Positions 24,869-33,129 of a DNA stretch of 64,000 nt are shown here, piece after piece; the stretch's first letter is position 1, and the number at the start of each line of letters is the position of its first letter. The position numbers were made by a program, and so were the translations under genes. The notes under the pieces were generated by a model, which was given only the letters and a program-made list of their open reading frames with translations, had not been told where the DNA came from and did no database searches. The DNA comes from Bacillota bacterium (GTDB lineage Bacteria; Bacillota; Clostridia; Oscillospirales; Oscillospiraceae): NCBI GenBank assembly GCA_023386265.1, contig JAEWKA010000008.1:1-64000 (forward strand), written 5' to 3'.

Positions 24869-25525
24869 TCATTTTTCGGGGTCAAAAAGCCCTTCGTCTT
24901 TCATCGAATAAACAACCTTCTTGTCCTTATAGCGGACGGTGATAATTTGGTCATTAACCGGCTGCTCGTCTCCGCTGTACGAGTATCCGAACGTGTAATT
25001 ATTATTTTCTATTATAAGTCTCGACGGCTGAACTTCATATAAGGTAATAATGCATCCAGTGACATACTCAACACCGTTTTCATCCGTTGCGAAGAGATGC
25101 TCGGTGTCAGCTTTCAGAGCCTTGCCGTTGGTAAGTTCAAAATGTATGACCCATTCTTTAGTTAATTTAGGGATATTATTAATATACACAGTATTGTATT
25201 GAAATTCGGTATTAACTAGGACATCTTCTGATTTTGCAACAGTGCCGATGGCAAAAATCCATGCCAATACGCCAAAACCGATAATTAATGCAGCAAATAT
25301 TAACGTAATGTTTCTGATAGTTCTTTTCTTTATTTTTTTTAGAAAGTTGATCTCTTTTTCGTCGGTGTTGACCGCTTCCGAAACAATCGGGGTCTTCATC
25401 TGCTCATACTGCGTCCTGCAATCGTCGCAGTCCTCCATATGCTCCCCCACATCTTTTTTCGTTTCATCACTCACCAAACCGTCTATGTAGCTTGGCAGGA
25501 GATCTCTTACAATATAACATTTCAT
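24869..25525 (-). CDS. Anti-sigma factor with zf-HC2 domain
   Basis: A 218-residue membrane protein. The N-terminal zinc-binding anti-sigma domain has HMEDCDDC (H29, C33, C36), then a single TM helix (~75-97) and an extracytoplasmic beta-rich sensor part. It would hold the sigma factor encoded just upstream at the membrane until a signal is sensed. It overlaps that gene by 4 nt (ATGA), the usual sigma/anti-sigma pairing. Confidence 0.85.
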   Translation of the reverse strand: MKCYIVRDLLPSYIDGLVSDETKKDVGEHMEDCDDCRTQYEQMKTPIVSEAVNTDEKEINFLKKIKKRTIRNITLIFAALIIGFGVLAWIFAIGTVAKSEDVLVNTEFQYNTVYINNIPKLTKEWVIHFELTNGKALKADTEHLFATDENGVEYVTGCIITLYEVQPSRLIIENNNYTFGYSYSGDEQPVNDQIITVRYKDKKVVYSMKDEGLFDPEK

Positions 25526-26007
25526 CGCTTGTTCTCCTCGATTATTTTTTGTTTAGCGCGGTAGAATGCTGTGCGCGCCCAGTTCTCGCTTTTGTCGAGA
25601 ATTTCACCTATCTCCGCGAAGCTGAATTCCCCTGTAAGTCGCAGGTACACAACCTCTTTCATAGGTCCATCAAGTCTGTTTATTCTCATGTACAGAGATA
25701 ACTTGTCGGTGTTCTTAACAATTTTATCCTCTGGAGACAGTTCTGATGATGCTATGTATTCAGTCAGTTCTTCGGTTTTGTTTTTATTTCTCTTTTCCAG
25801 TTCCTGATACCAAATGTGCTTTGCTATCTGGCATAGCCATACGGACATTTTGCAGGTACCGTCATACTTGTCGACTGAATATACGGCTCTATAAAATGTC
25901 TCCTGCGTCAGCTCTTCCGCTAAATCCTCATCATGAGAAAGGCTGAACAGATAACGGAAAACACTTTTAGCGTGCTCCTTATATATTTCTTCCATGTCAC
26001 GTTTCAC
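25522..26007 (-). CDS. ECF RNA polymerase sigma factor
   Basis: A 161-residue sigma factor with region 2 (HDEDLAEELTQETFYRAVYSVDKYDG, WLCQIAKHIWYQELEKR) and region 4 (GEFSFAEIGEILDKSENWARTAFYRAKQKI). It starts at GTG after AGGAGG. It is paired with the downstream zf-HC2 anti-sigma. The target genes cannot be read from the window. Confidence 0.9.
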   Translation of the reverse strand: MKRDMEEIYKEHAKSVFRYLFSLSHDEDLAEELTQETFYRAVYSVDKYDGTCKMSVWLCQIAKHIWYQELEKRNKNKTEELTEYIASSELSPEDKIVKNTDKLSLYMRINRLDGPMKEVVYLRLTGEFSFAEIGEILDKSENWARTAFYRAKQKIIEENKR

Positions 26008-26078
26008 TGTCCTACCTCCTCACGCTATATATCCTGAAATAACAAGGTTCGTTACAAAACTATTGAAATTATTTTGCC

Positions 26079-26114
26079 TTTAAAAAGCCGCCGTTTCAAA
26101 CGGCGGCTTTTTAA
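26079..26114. terminator. Bidirectional terminator
   Basis: AAAAAGCCGCCGTTT / AAACGGCGGCTTTTT stem directly after the MBL gene stop. Confidence 0.85.
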
Positions 26115-26118
26115 GATT

Positions 26119-27750
26119 TTATCGACTCCATTTATTTGCGAGCTGCTCCACCTGATCGGCGAATTTGCCGAGTTCCTTATTTGCCATGCCTCCGCAGCTT
26201 TTTGCAACACGCAAAAGCTTTTCGCAGGCAGCGATGAGCCTTGCAAACACTTTGGCGGCTCTCTCATCACGAGGTCCCGCCTTGTATTCGCTGCGGCGGC
26301 TATCCTCTTTTTTCACAATCGGGATACCCACAGTCTGGGTCACAATTTGCCCTGTAAGCAAATCGTAGCTCGTGCCACTGTAAGGCACTGCGGTGTTTAG
26401 GGAATATTGGTCATGAAGATGCTGCGCAAAGCTCTCCGCAACAGAGCCTTCGCCGTGGTTAACAAAAACGAGCGAGGGTGCTTTCTTAAAACCTGATATC
26501 CATTCAATTAGACCATTTTTATCGGCGTGTCCGCTTATGCCGGGCATCGAAAACATCTCTGCTTCAACCGTAATAGTTTCTCCGAAGAGCTTGACCTCCT
26601 TGGCTCCGTCAAGCAGAATGCGCCCGAGCGTGCCGCTTGCCTGATAGCCGACGAAAAGAATGAGGCTCTCAGGTCGCCACAGATTGTGCTTAAGGTGGTG
26701 GCGGATGCGTCCCGCTTCGCACATACCCGAAGCGGATATGATAACCTTCGGAGTTTTGTCAAAGTTTATCGCCTTTGATTCATCGCTTGAAACGGACATT
26801 TTCAGGTCGGGAAACACGAGAGGGTTAATCCCCTGCTTAAACATCTCTCTGATTTCTTCGTCAAATGCCTCAGGACTTGCCTGTAGAAACACCGCAGTCG
26901 CTTCGTTTGCGAGGGGGCTGTCCACATAGACAGGGAACCCGTCATGCCCTTTGACAAGGCCCTCATCCTTGACCTTGCGTAGAAAATATAGTATCTCCTG
27001 CGTCCTTCCAACTGCAAAGGACGGGATGACGACGTTGCCGCCGCGGTCAAAGGTGCGCTGCAAACAGCTTACGAGTATCGGCAGCGTGTCTTTAGCGGAC
27101 TCATGCTGCCTGTCACCATAGGTGGATTCAACGATGAGATAGTCGGTCTCCTCGATGTGCTTTGGGTTATTTAAAATAGGTTTGTTCTCATTGCCGACAT
27201 CGCCGCTAAAGACAATCTTTTTTGTGACGTCACCTTCGGTAATCCAGACCTCTATGCTGGAGGAGCCGAGCAGGTGCCCCATGTCGTTGAAGCGAATAGA
27301 AACGTTTTCGCTGACCTCTTTCATTTCGTTATATCTGCATCCGAACATTTTTCCAACGGCTCGCTGGGCGTCCTCGATAGTGTACATCGGCTCAAAGGGC
27401 GGCATACCGGAACGCTGAGCTTTGCGGTTGCGCCATTCGGCTTCAAACTCCTGGATGTGCGCGGAGTCCATCAGCATTATCTTGCTGAGGTTAACCGTTT
27501 CTTCGGTTGCGTATATTGAGCCGTTAAAGCCGTTTTTGCACAGCAGCGGTAGCTTTCCGGAGTGGTCGATATGCGCGTGGGTCAGAAAAACGCAGTCGAT
27601 GTCAGCGGCATTGACTGGGATATCCTGATTTACAAAAATATCTGCTCCCTGTTCCATGCCGCAGTCAATTAGAAAGTTCTTGCCGTTCGTCTCGATCAGG
27701 GTGCAGCTCCCTGTGACTTCATGTGTAGCGCCCAGAAATGTAATTTTCAT
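26119..27750 (-). CDS. MBL-fold, beta-CASP type RNase-like hydrolase
   Basis: A 543-residue protein with the metallo-beta-lactamase zinc motif THAHIDHSG (H58, H60, D62, H63), GDVG, then a beta-CASP domain and the C-terminal RMMBL segment (SGHADKNGLIEWISG, FVNHGE). This layout is that of CPSF73/Ysh1-like RNA endonucleases found in bacteria. The last ~70 residues form a basic helical tail unusual for the family, perhaps for RNA binding. Single gene, good site GGAGG before ATG. Confidence 0.85.
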   Translation of the reverse strand: MKITFLGATHEVTGSCTLIETNGKNFLIDCGMEQGADIFVNQDIPVNAADIDCVFLTHAHIDHSGKLPLLCKNGFNGSIYATEETVNLSKIMLMDSAHIQEFEAEWRNRKAQRSGMPPFEPMYTIEDAQRAVGKMFGCRYNEMKEVSENVSIRFNDMGHLLGSSSIEVWITEGDVTKKIVFSGDVGNENKPILNNPKHIEETDYLIVESTYGDRQHESAKDTLPILVSCLQRTFDRGGNVVIPSFAVGRTQEILYFLRKVKDEGLVKGHDGFPVYVDSPLANEATAVFLQASPEAFDEEIREMFKQGINPLVFPDLKMSVSSDESKAINFDKTPKVIISASGMCEAGRIRHHLKHNLWRPESLILFVGYQASGTLGRILLDGAKEVKLFGETITVEAEMFSMPGISGHADKNGLIEWISGFKKAPSLVFVNHGEGSVAESFAQHLHDQYSLNTAVPYSGTSYDLLTGQIVTQTVGIPIVKKEDSRRSEYKAGPRDERAAKVFARLIAACEKLLRVAKSCGGMANKELGKFADQVEQLANKWSR

Positions 27751-27910
27751 ATGTCAGACCTCCATTTTAATAACGGATTGTTTTCTTTTGTTTCTATATA
27801 GCGGTTTTATATTCATTCTAGCACAAAGCTACACAGCTTTGAAGCAATATTGGCAAATTTCCCCGCATAATGATAAACATTCTAATGAAAACCAAAAATT
27901 ATTAAGGTGC

Positions 27911-27939
27911 TAGATTTTTTCATATCGCTGTGTTATAAT
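27911..27939 (+). promoter_or_regulatory. Probable promoter of the minimal SUF operon
   Basis: A clear -10 TATAAT (27934-27939) with only a poor -35 (TAGATT, 27911-27916, 17-bp spacing). A weak -35 suggests an activator, but no operator is recognised. Confidence 0.4.
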
Positions 27940-28026
27940 TCCTTGCGTCACCAAATGTTACTAAACCACGCGGATTAGTAGATATTGTATACTTTTCATA
28001 TATTTACACTCGGAAAGGAATATCCT

Positions 28027-28734
28027 ATGCTAGAACTGAAAAACGTAAACTTCAGCGCAGACGGTAAGCATATCCTCAAGGATATAAGCTTCAAACTTGA
28101 CGCGGGAAAATTCATAGCCATAACCGGACCCAATGGTTCAGGAAAATCCACCCTCGCAAAGGTCATCATGGGCATCGAAAAGCCCGAGAGCGGCCAGATA
28201 TTTTTTAACGGCGAGGACGTAACGAACTATACCATAGATCAGCGCGCTCGTATGGGCATATCCTTCGGCTTTCAGCAGCCCGTCAGGTTCAAGGGGATAA
28301 CTGTTCACGATTTGCTCAACCTCTCCGCTAAGGAAAAGCTCTCCAGCAAGGACGCCTGCAATATTCTGGCAACAGTCGGACTCTGCGCTAATTCTTACCT
28401 CGACCGTGAGGTGAACGCCTCCCTCTCCGGAGGCGAGCTCAAGCGAATCGAAATTGCCTCCGTTATAACGAGAGGAACCGCTCTCACCATATTTGACGAA
28501 CCTGAGGCGGGCATTGATCTCTGGAGCTTCAACAACCTCATTCGTGTGTTCAACGAAATGCGAGAAAAGCTTGCGGGCAGCATCATAGTCATTTCGCATC
28601 AGGAGCGCATTTTGAACATCGCCGATGAAATCGTTCTTCTGGCCGAAGGCAAAATCGCAAAAATCGTCCCACACGGAGAACCTCTGGAGTCATTTATTCC
28701 CGTTCAAGATGTTCGCACCTGCTGCAAACTGTAA
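28027..28734 (+). CDS. SufC-like ABC ATPase (SmsC)
   Basis: A 235-residue SufC-type ATPase for iron-sulfur cluster assembly. Walker A GPNGSGKS (34-41), Q-loop FGFQQP, signature LSGGELKR and Walker B TIFDEPEAGID are present; EAG in place of EATSALD is characteristic of SufC. It starts at the ATG with GGAAAGGA and not 14 codons earlier. With the SufB/D-like gene that follows 12 nt later it forms the two-gene minimal SUF (SMS) system seen in anaerobes and archaea, without SufS, SufU or SufD. Confidence 0.85.
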   Translation: MLELKNVNFSADGKHILKDISFKLDAGKFIAITGPNGSGKSTLAKVIMGIEKPESGQIFFNGEDVTNYTIDQRARMGISFGFQQPVRFKGITVHDLLNLSAKEKLSSKDACNILATVGLCANSYLDREVNASLSGGELKRIEIASVITRGTALTIFDEPEAGIDLWSFNNLIRVFNEMREKLAGSIIVISHQERILNIADEIVLLAEGKIAKIVPHGEPLESFIPVQDVRTCCKL

Positions 28735-28746
28735 GGAGGGCAAATA

Positions 28747-29679
28747 ATGGATAAGGTAGTTTTAGATAAATTCGATTCCGCCCTTCTGAAAGCGGTCGCC
28801 GACCTTGACAATATGCCGACAGGGGCTTTTTCCCTTCGCAGAAACGGTCAGCCCGTTAAGGTCAACATTACGCCGAACATAAATATTATACCTAAAAAAG
28901 ATAAGCCCGGCATAGACATTTATGTCCGCGCCAATACGAAGGGCGAAACAGTACATATCCCCGTTGTCATTACAGAGAGCGGCATTAACGATGTGGTTTA
29001 TAATGACTTCTACATCGGCAAGAACGCCGATGTCATCATAAACGCGGGCTGCGGCATCCACAACGACGGTTGCAACGACACGCATCATAACGGCATCCAC
29101 CGCTTCTTCCTCGATGAGGGTTCAAAGGTGCTCTACGTTGAGAGACACTATGGTGAGGGCGACGGCTCGGGCAAGCGTGTTCTTGACCCCGTGACCGAGG
29201 TTCAAATGGGTAAAAACTCCTCCTGTGAGATGCGCACAACGCAGATTAAGGGTGTCGATTCCACCATCCGCACAACGAACGCCGTGATTGGTGACGGCGC
29301 AAGCCTCGTAATAACGGAAAAAATCATGACGCATGGCGATCAGCTTGCAGAGACGAACTTCGTGGTCGATCTTGACGGCTTCGATTCCAAGGTACAGGTT
29401 ACCTCGCGTTCGATTGCGACGGAGAATTCGACCCAGAAATTTGTTTCCAACGTTAACGGCAACAATCAGTGCTTTGGACATGTCGAGTGCGATGCTATCA
29501 TAAAGGATCACGGCAAGGTAATTTCAATACCTGAGATTACGGCAAATTGCGTGGACGCTAACCTCATCCACGAAGCGGCAATCGGCAAAATCGCCGGCGA
29601 ACAGATTATTAAGCTTATGACTATCGGCCTAACCGAAAGCGAAGCCGAGGCAGAAATCATAAACGGATTCCTGAAGTAG
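28747..29679 (+). CDS. SufB/SufD-like scaffold protein (SmsB)
   Basis: A 310-residue SufBD-core beta-helix protein, shorter than SufB (~470). The family's C-terminal motif is visible (LIHEAAIGKIAGEQIIKLMTIGLTESEAEAEIINGFL) together with Cys at CGIHNDGCNDTHH (~100-115) that may bind iron. It would be the scaffold on which SmsC drives cluster assembly. Site AAGGAGG before ATG. Confidence 0.85.
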   Translation: MDKVVLDKFDSALLKAVADLDNMPTGAFSLRRNGQPVKVNITPNINIIPKKDKPGIDIYVRANTKGETVHIPVVITESGINDVVYNDFYIGKNADVIINAGCGIHNDGCNDTHHNGIHRFFLDEGSKVLYVERHYGEGDGSGKRVLDPVTEVQMGKNSSCEMRTTQIKGVDSTIRTTNAVIGDGASLVITEKIMTHGDQLAETNFVVDLDGFDSKVQVTSRSIATENSTQKFVSNVNGNNQCFGHVECDAIIKDHGKVISIPEITANCVDANLIHEAAIGKIAGEQIIKLMTIGLTESEAEAEIINGFLK

Positions 29680-29701
29680 GCTATATTCGGAGGCATGTAA
29701 A

Positions 29702-29953
29702 ATGACAGTTGAATATACGCCGGAAGGCGTCTGCTCCCGAAAAATGATAGTCAGCGCAGAAGACGGAGTTATCACAAAGGCTCATATTATCGGAGGGTGC
29801 AGCGGAAACTCTCAGGGCATCTGCAGTCTTATTGAAGGCATGAGCGTTGAGGAAGCAATTTCCCGACTTCAGGGCATCAAGTGCGGCTTTAGAGCGACCT
29901 CCTGCCCCGATCAGCTTTCGATTGCAATGCAAAAGCTCCTTGAAGCGGAATAA
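29702..29953 (+). CDS. TSCPD domain protein
   Basis: An 83-residue protein consisting of the TSCPD domain (ATSCPDQL near the C-terminus, GGCSGNSQG and KCGFR). The domain also occurs at the C-terminus of some ribonucleotide reductases and is thought to bind metal through its Cys. Its place at the end of the SUF operon suggests an iron or cluster-related role, an inference. Site GGAGG before ATG. Confidence 0.8.
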   Translation: MTVEYTPEGVCSRKMIVSAEDGVITKAHIIGGCSGNSQGICSLIEGMSVEEAISRLQGIKCGFRATSCPDQLSIAMQKLLEAE

Positions 29954-29971
29954 GCACAGTAGGAGCAAAAT

Positions 29972-30008
29972 ACAAAAAGACCCGACGGAAACCCGCCGGG
30001 TCTTTGCT
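29972..30008. terminator. Bidirectional terminator
   Basis: AAAGACCCG-CGG / CCG-CGGGTCTTT stem, loop AAAC, between convergent operons. Confidence 0.85.
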
Positions 30009-30017
30009 TATCCAATT

Positions 30018-31019
30018 TTAAATCCAGCTTTCCTCAATCTCGTGCTTTTTCGAGCGGGTCATGAGCGCCGTAAAAGTCTCGCGCAGCGGAGCGCCATTAT
30101 AGAGAACATTGTAGGTCGCTTCGGTTATGGGCATTTCAACGCCGCATTTTTTCGCCATCGCGTAGCCGGAGGCAGCCGCATAATAGCCCTCGACCACCGC
30201 TCCGACCTGTTTCATAGCCTCCTGCGGATCCATACCCGCGCCGATTAAAAGCCCCGCGCGCCGGTTTCTGGAATGGTCGGAGGTACAGGTCACGATGAGG
30301 TCACCCATACCGGCAAGCCCTGCGAAGGTTTCTTTGCGACCTCCCATCTTTGCTCCGACTCTCGCCATCTCTGTAAGTCCGCGGGTCATCAGCATCGCCT
30401 TCGTGTTGTCGCCGAAGCCCATACCGTCACAGCAGCCTGCGCAAAGAGCGATCACGTTTTTGAGCGCCGCGCCGAGCTCCACGCCGATAATATCGCTAGA
30501 GGTATAAACTCGAAAGCGCTCGTTCATAAACAAATCCTGCACCCACTCGGCAACTCCGAGATCAAGGCAGGCTAAAACGACAGCCGTGGGTATTCCGCGC
30601 CCGACCTCCTCTGCATGTGAGGGACCGGAAAGCGCCGCCACGATGTTTCGGCCGCGCAGCTCTTCTTCGATAACCTGCGACATTCGCAGAGACGTGTCCT
30701 TTTCGATGCCTTTTGCAACGGAGACCACGATTGCTTTTTGCGGCAGTATAGGTGCGAGCTTCTTCGAAGTTTCCCGTACGGCAAAGGATGGGGTGGCGAG
30801 AACAACAGCATCCGCGTCCCGAGCGCAGTCAATATCGGCGGTCAGCTTGAGACTATCAGGAATCGGCACTCCCTTGAGGAAGGGGTTTCCCTTTGCGTTC
30901 CTTATTGTCTCACTTTCCTTTTCCGAATGCGACCATAGTGTCACGTCGTTTCCGTTTTCCATAAGCAGCAGTGACAATGCAGTTCCCCATGCTCCGCTGC
31001 CGATAACTGATATTTTCAT
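30018..31019 (-). CDS. gpsA: Glycerol-3-phosphate dehydrogenase [NAD(P)+]
   Basis: A 333-residue enzyme that makes sn-glycerol 3-phosphate for phospholipids. The Rossmann start KISVIGSGAWGTALSLLL, SGPSHAEEV, GAALKNVIALCAG with the catalytic Lys and GMGDLIVTCTSDHSRNRRAG are all present. The site is AAGGAGA before ATG. It lies downstream of trpB with a 266-bp gap, and its usual partner plsY is not adjacent. Confidence 0.95.
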   Translation of the reverse strand: MKISVIGSGAWGTALSLLLMENGNDVTLWSHSEKESETIRNAKGNPFLKGVPIPDSLKLTADIDCARDADAVVLATPSFAVRETSKKLAPILPQKAIVVSVAKGIEKDTSLRMSQVIEEELRGRNIVAALSGPSHAEEVGRGIPTAVVLACLDLGVAEWVQDLFMNERFRVYTSSDIIGVELGAALKNVIALCAGCCDGMGFGDNTKAMLMTRGLTEMARVGAKMGGRKETFAGLAGMGDLIVTCTSDHSRNRRAGLLIGAGMDPQEAMKQVGAVVEGYYAAASGYAMAKKCGVEMPITEATYNVLYNGAPLRETFTALMTRSKKHEIEESWI

Positions 31020-31117
31020 TTAACATCTCCTAAGGATAACCAATTATATTTAATTATCTTAATTAGATACTAATATATAATCTTTTTTATCTTTCTGTCA
31101 AACAATCGATATAAGCA

Positions 31118-31188
31118 CTCTGCGGCACTTACGATGCGACCATGAATAATAATAATCCAGAGCCGTCCAAAACGCAAGCGCCGCAGAG
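31118..31188 (-). repeat. Long imperfect inverted repeat, possible dispersed intergenic element
   Basis: Arms at 31118-31133 and 31173-31188 (16 bp) around a 39-nt loop. As minus-strand RNA the two mismatches become G-U pairs, while as plus-strand RNA they are A-C. So if it works as RNA, it is made from the minus strand (trpB 3' end or gpsA leader). The neighbouring 31189-31285 also holds an ACAGT/ACTGT dyad. No T-run follows, so it is not a simple terminator. Confidence 0.45.
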
Positions 31189-31285
31189 TTCAATTCATAA
31201 TTATTTTACAGTTCCCTCAAAGAAATACTGTGCAACCTGTAAATATCCGTTATGCTTGGGCAAGTCGCGAAATCCGCCCTCCAGC

Positions 31286-32533
31286 TCAGTCGAGGTTGAA
31301 CTTCTCGCCGTAACCGTAATTCTCGTAAATATAGTCAATGTCCTTGTCACCGCGTCCGGAGAGGTTTACGAGAATTGTTCCGCTCTTATGCTCCTTGGCG
31401 TACTTGAGCGCATAGGCAAGACCATGGCTCGATTCAATTGCGGGAATTATGCCCTCATTGCGGCAGAGGAGGAAATAGGCCTCGATTGCTTCATCGTCAG
31501 TGACTGATTTATAGTTTACTCTGCCGAGGTCATGAAGATACGCATGCTCGGGGCCGACAGAAGGATAATCCAAGCCGCTCGCACAGGAATACACAGGGGC
31601 AGGCTCGCCCTTTTCGTCCTTGAGCATGATGCTCTCGAAGCCGTGCATAACGCCCTTTTCGCCGAAGGTGAGGGATGCGGCGTTATCTCCCAGCGTTTCG
31701 CCTCTGCCCATCGGCTCAACACCGTAGATTTCAACGGGATCGGCAAGGAAAGCGGAGAAGATTCCCATAGCGTTGGAGCCGCCGCCGACGCAGGCACAGA
31801 GTGCGTCCGGCAGATTTCCGGTCATTCCGAGGAACTGATCGCGGGCTTCAAAGCCAACGACGGACTGGAAGTCGCGCACCATCATCGGGAAGGGATGCGG
31901 ACCGACGACAGAACCGATACAGTAAATCGCGTCCTTATATTCATGCATATAGCCCTCGAATGCCGCGTCAACAGCTTCCTTGAGGGTTTTAAGTCCGTGA
32001 GATACGGGGATGACCCTTGCGCCGAGCATTCTCATACGGGTGACGTTTGGAGCCTGTTTCTTAATGTCGACTTCGCCCATATAGACATCGCATTCCATGC
32101 CGAAGTACGCCGCCGCGGTTGCAAGCGCAACGCCGTGCTGTCCCGCGCCTGTTTCGGCAATGATCTTCTTTTTGCCCATGAACTTTGCAAGCAGCCCCTC
32201 GCCCATGCAGTGATTAAGCTTGTGTGCTCCGGTGTGGTTCAAGTCCTCGCGCTTAAGGTAAATCTGCGCTCCGCCGATTTTTCTCGAAAGACGCTCACAA
32301 TGGTAAACGGGTGTCGGACGTCCCTGGAACTCACGGCGAATCCTACGCAGCTCGTTTATGAATTCCGCGCTGTTGCAGATTGTGTTATAGGCCAGAGTAA
32401 TCTCTTCGAAGGCGGGGATGAGCTCGGGGGGCAGGTAGGCTCCGCCGTAATCGCCGTAGCGGCCGTCCTTGGTCGGGACATTTTTAAGATAGGTTTCAAA
32501 GTTTTTATTCGGATTCCCATAATTTGCATTCAT
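31286..32533 (-). CDS. trpB: Tryptophan synthase beta chain
   Basis: A 415-residue PLP enzyme joining indole and serine to tryptophan. The PLP lysine motif is HTGAHKLNH, the GAGQHG site follows, the phosphate-binding loop is GGGSNAMG and the C-terminal motif is LSGRGDKD. It is of the TrpB1 type. No trpA or other trp genes are adjacent, so this copy may serve indole salvage. Control is by the Trp T-box upstream and perhaps by the small ORF in between. Site AAGGAGA before ATG. Confidence 0.93.
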   Translation of the reverse strand: MNANYGNPNKNFETYLKNVPTKDGRYGDYGGAYLPPELIPAFEEITLAYNTICNSAEFINELRRIRREFQGRPTPVYHCERLSRKIGGAQIYLKREDLNHTGAHKLNHCMGEGLLAKFMGKKKIIAETGAGQHGVALATAAAYFGMECDVYMGEVDIKKQAPNVTRMRMLGARVIPVSHGLKTLKEAVDAAFEGYMHEYKDAIYCIGSVVGPHPFPMMVRDFQSVVGFEARDQFLGMTGNLPDALCACVGGGSNAMGIFSAFLADPVEIYGVEPMGRGETLGDNAASLTFGEKGVMHGFESIMLKDEKGEPAPVYSCASGLDYPSVGPEHAYLHDLGRVNYKSVTDDEAIEAYFLLCRNEGIIPAIESSHGLAYALKYAKEHKSGTILVNLSGRGDKDIDYIYENYGYGEKFNLD

Positions 32534-32555
32534 AATAATATCTCCTTATTCAATA

Positions 32556-32639
32556 TCACTGTTTATACTTATCTTCTTTAGACATTTTCCATTCATTAGC
32601 AGAGTCCATTTCTTCTATGTGCCATCGTATTATTCCCAT
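32556..32639 (-). CDS. 27-codon small ORF with two Trp codons in the trpB leader
   Basis: An ATG with AGGAGG at 7-nt spacing opens a 27-residue frame (MGIIRWHIEEMDSANEWKMS and seven more) that ends 22 nt before the trpB start. It lies after the T-box terminator, so it is translated only when the T-box reads through. Two Trp in 27 residues is high. It may be a leader peptide that adds a second, translational Trp check on trpB, similar in principle to the anti-TRAP leader of Bacillus, or simply a small protein. Confidence 0.55.
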   Translation of the reverse strand: MGIIRWHIEEMDSANEWKMSKEDKYKQ

Positions 32640-32661
32640 TATAAAACCTCCTAAAAACAAC

Positions 32662-32938
32662 AAAAAAAGCCTCTGTCCTTTTCTTAGGACAAAGACTCCA
32701 AGTCTCTGCGGTACCACCTAAGTTGACGATAATTCGTCCACTCAAGACATACGTTAATATGTCTGCACGTTTTACGGGTTGCTCTCCCGTCGGCCATTAC
32801 TCACGCTTATTGCGCTTTCCTGCCGCCCTCACAAGTCCATTCACACACACGCTTGCTGCGACATTTCCACCGTCTGCCGCTCTCTTTGAACCGCTCTTAT
32901 GCGCTACTAACTCTTGATCACAGGTTTAATATTAGATT
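32662..32938 (-). promoter_or_regulatory. T-box riboswitch, tryptophan specifier
   Basis: Minus-strand leader with the T-box core AGGTGGTACCGC (32708-32719), stem I with AGAGAG near the 5' side, specifier region GAATGGAC giving UGG (32837-32839, Trp), and a terminator GAGTCTTTGTCC / GGACAGAGGC with TTTTTTTG (32662-32698). Uncharged tRNA-Trp binding would favour the antiterminator and trpB expression. Confidence 0.9.
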
Positions 32939-32944
32939 GGCTTG

Positions 32945-32973
32945 ATGCTAACATAAAGCATGACGCTTGTCAA
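32945..32973 (-). promoter_or_regulatory. Promoter of the T-box-trpB transcript
   Basis: On the minus strand TTGACA (32968-32973), 17-bp spacer, TAGCAT (32945-32950). Confidence 0.65.
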
Positions 32974-33072
32974 CAGTTTTTTCCCGAGAAAACAAAACAG
33001 GTAAATTTTTAAGAAACTTTTCCTGTTCAATTACACTCTATGCGTAAGATCTCAGCTGCGCCACTTTACTAT

Positions 33073-33117
33073 ATAGAACAGCCCGAAAGGCAATGGCCGT
33101 CTTTCGGGCTGTTCTAT
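33073..33117 (-). terminator. Terminator of proBA
   Basis: A 17-bp perfect stem (ATAGAACAGCCCGAAAG / CTTTCGGGCTGTTCTAT) 13 nt after the proA stop. Confidence 0.75.
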
Positions 33118-33129
33118 TATGTCAACTAA

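Noticed and set aside
31142..31507. Plus-strand frame with a CxxC motif opposite the trpB 3' end
   Set aside because: Most of it is antisense to trpB and the rest lies in the structured intergenic element; no ribosome site.
31532..32581. 349-codon plus-strand frame opposite trpB
   Set aside because: Antisense shadow of trpB; its sequence has no family features, while the minus frame is a clear enzyme.
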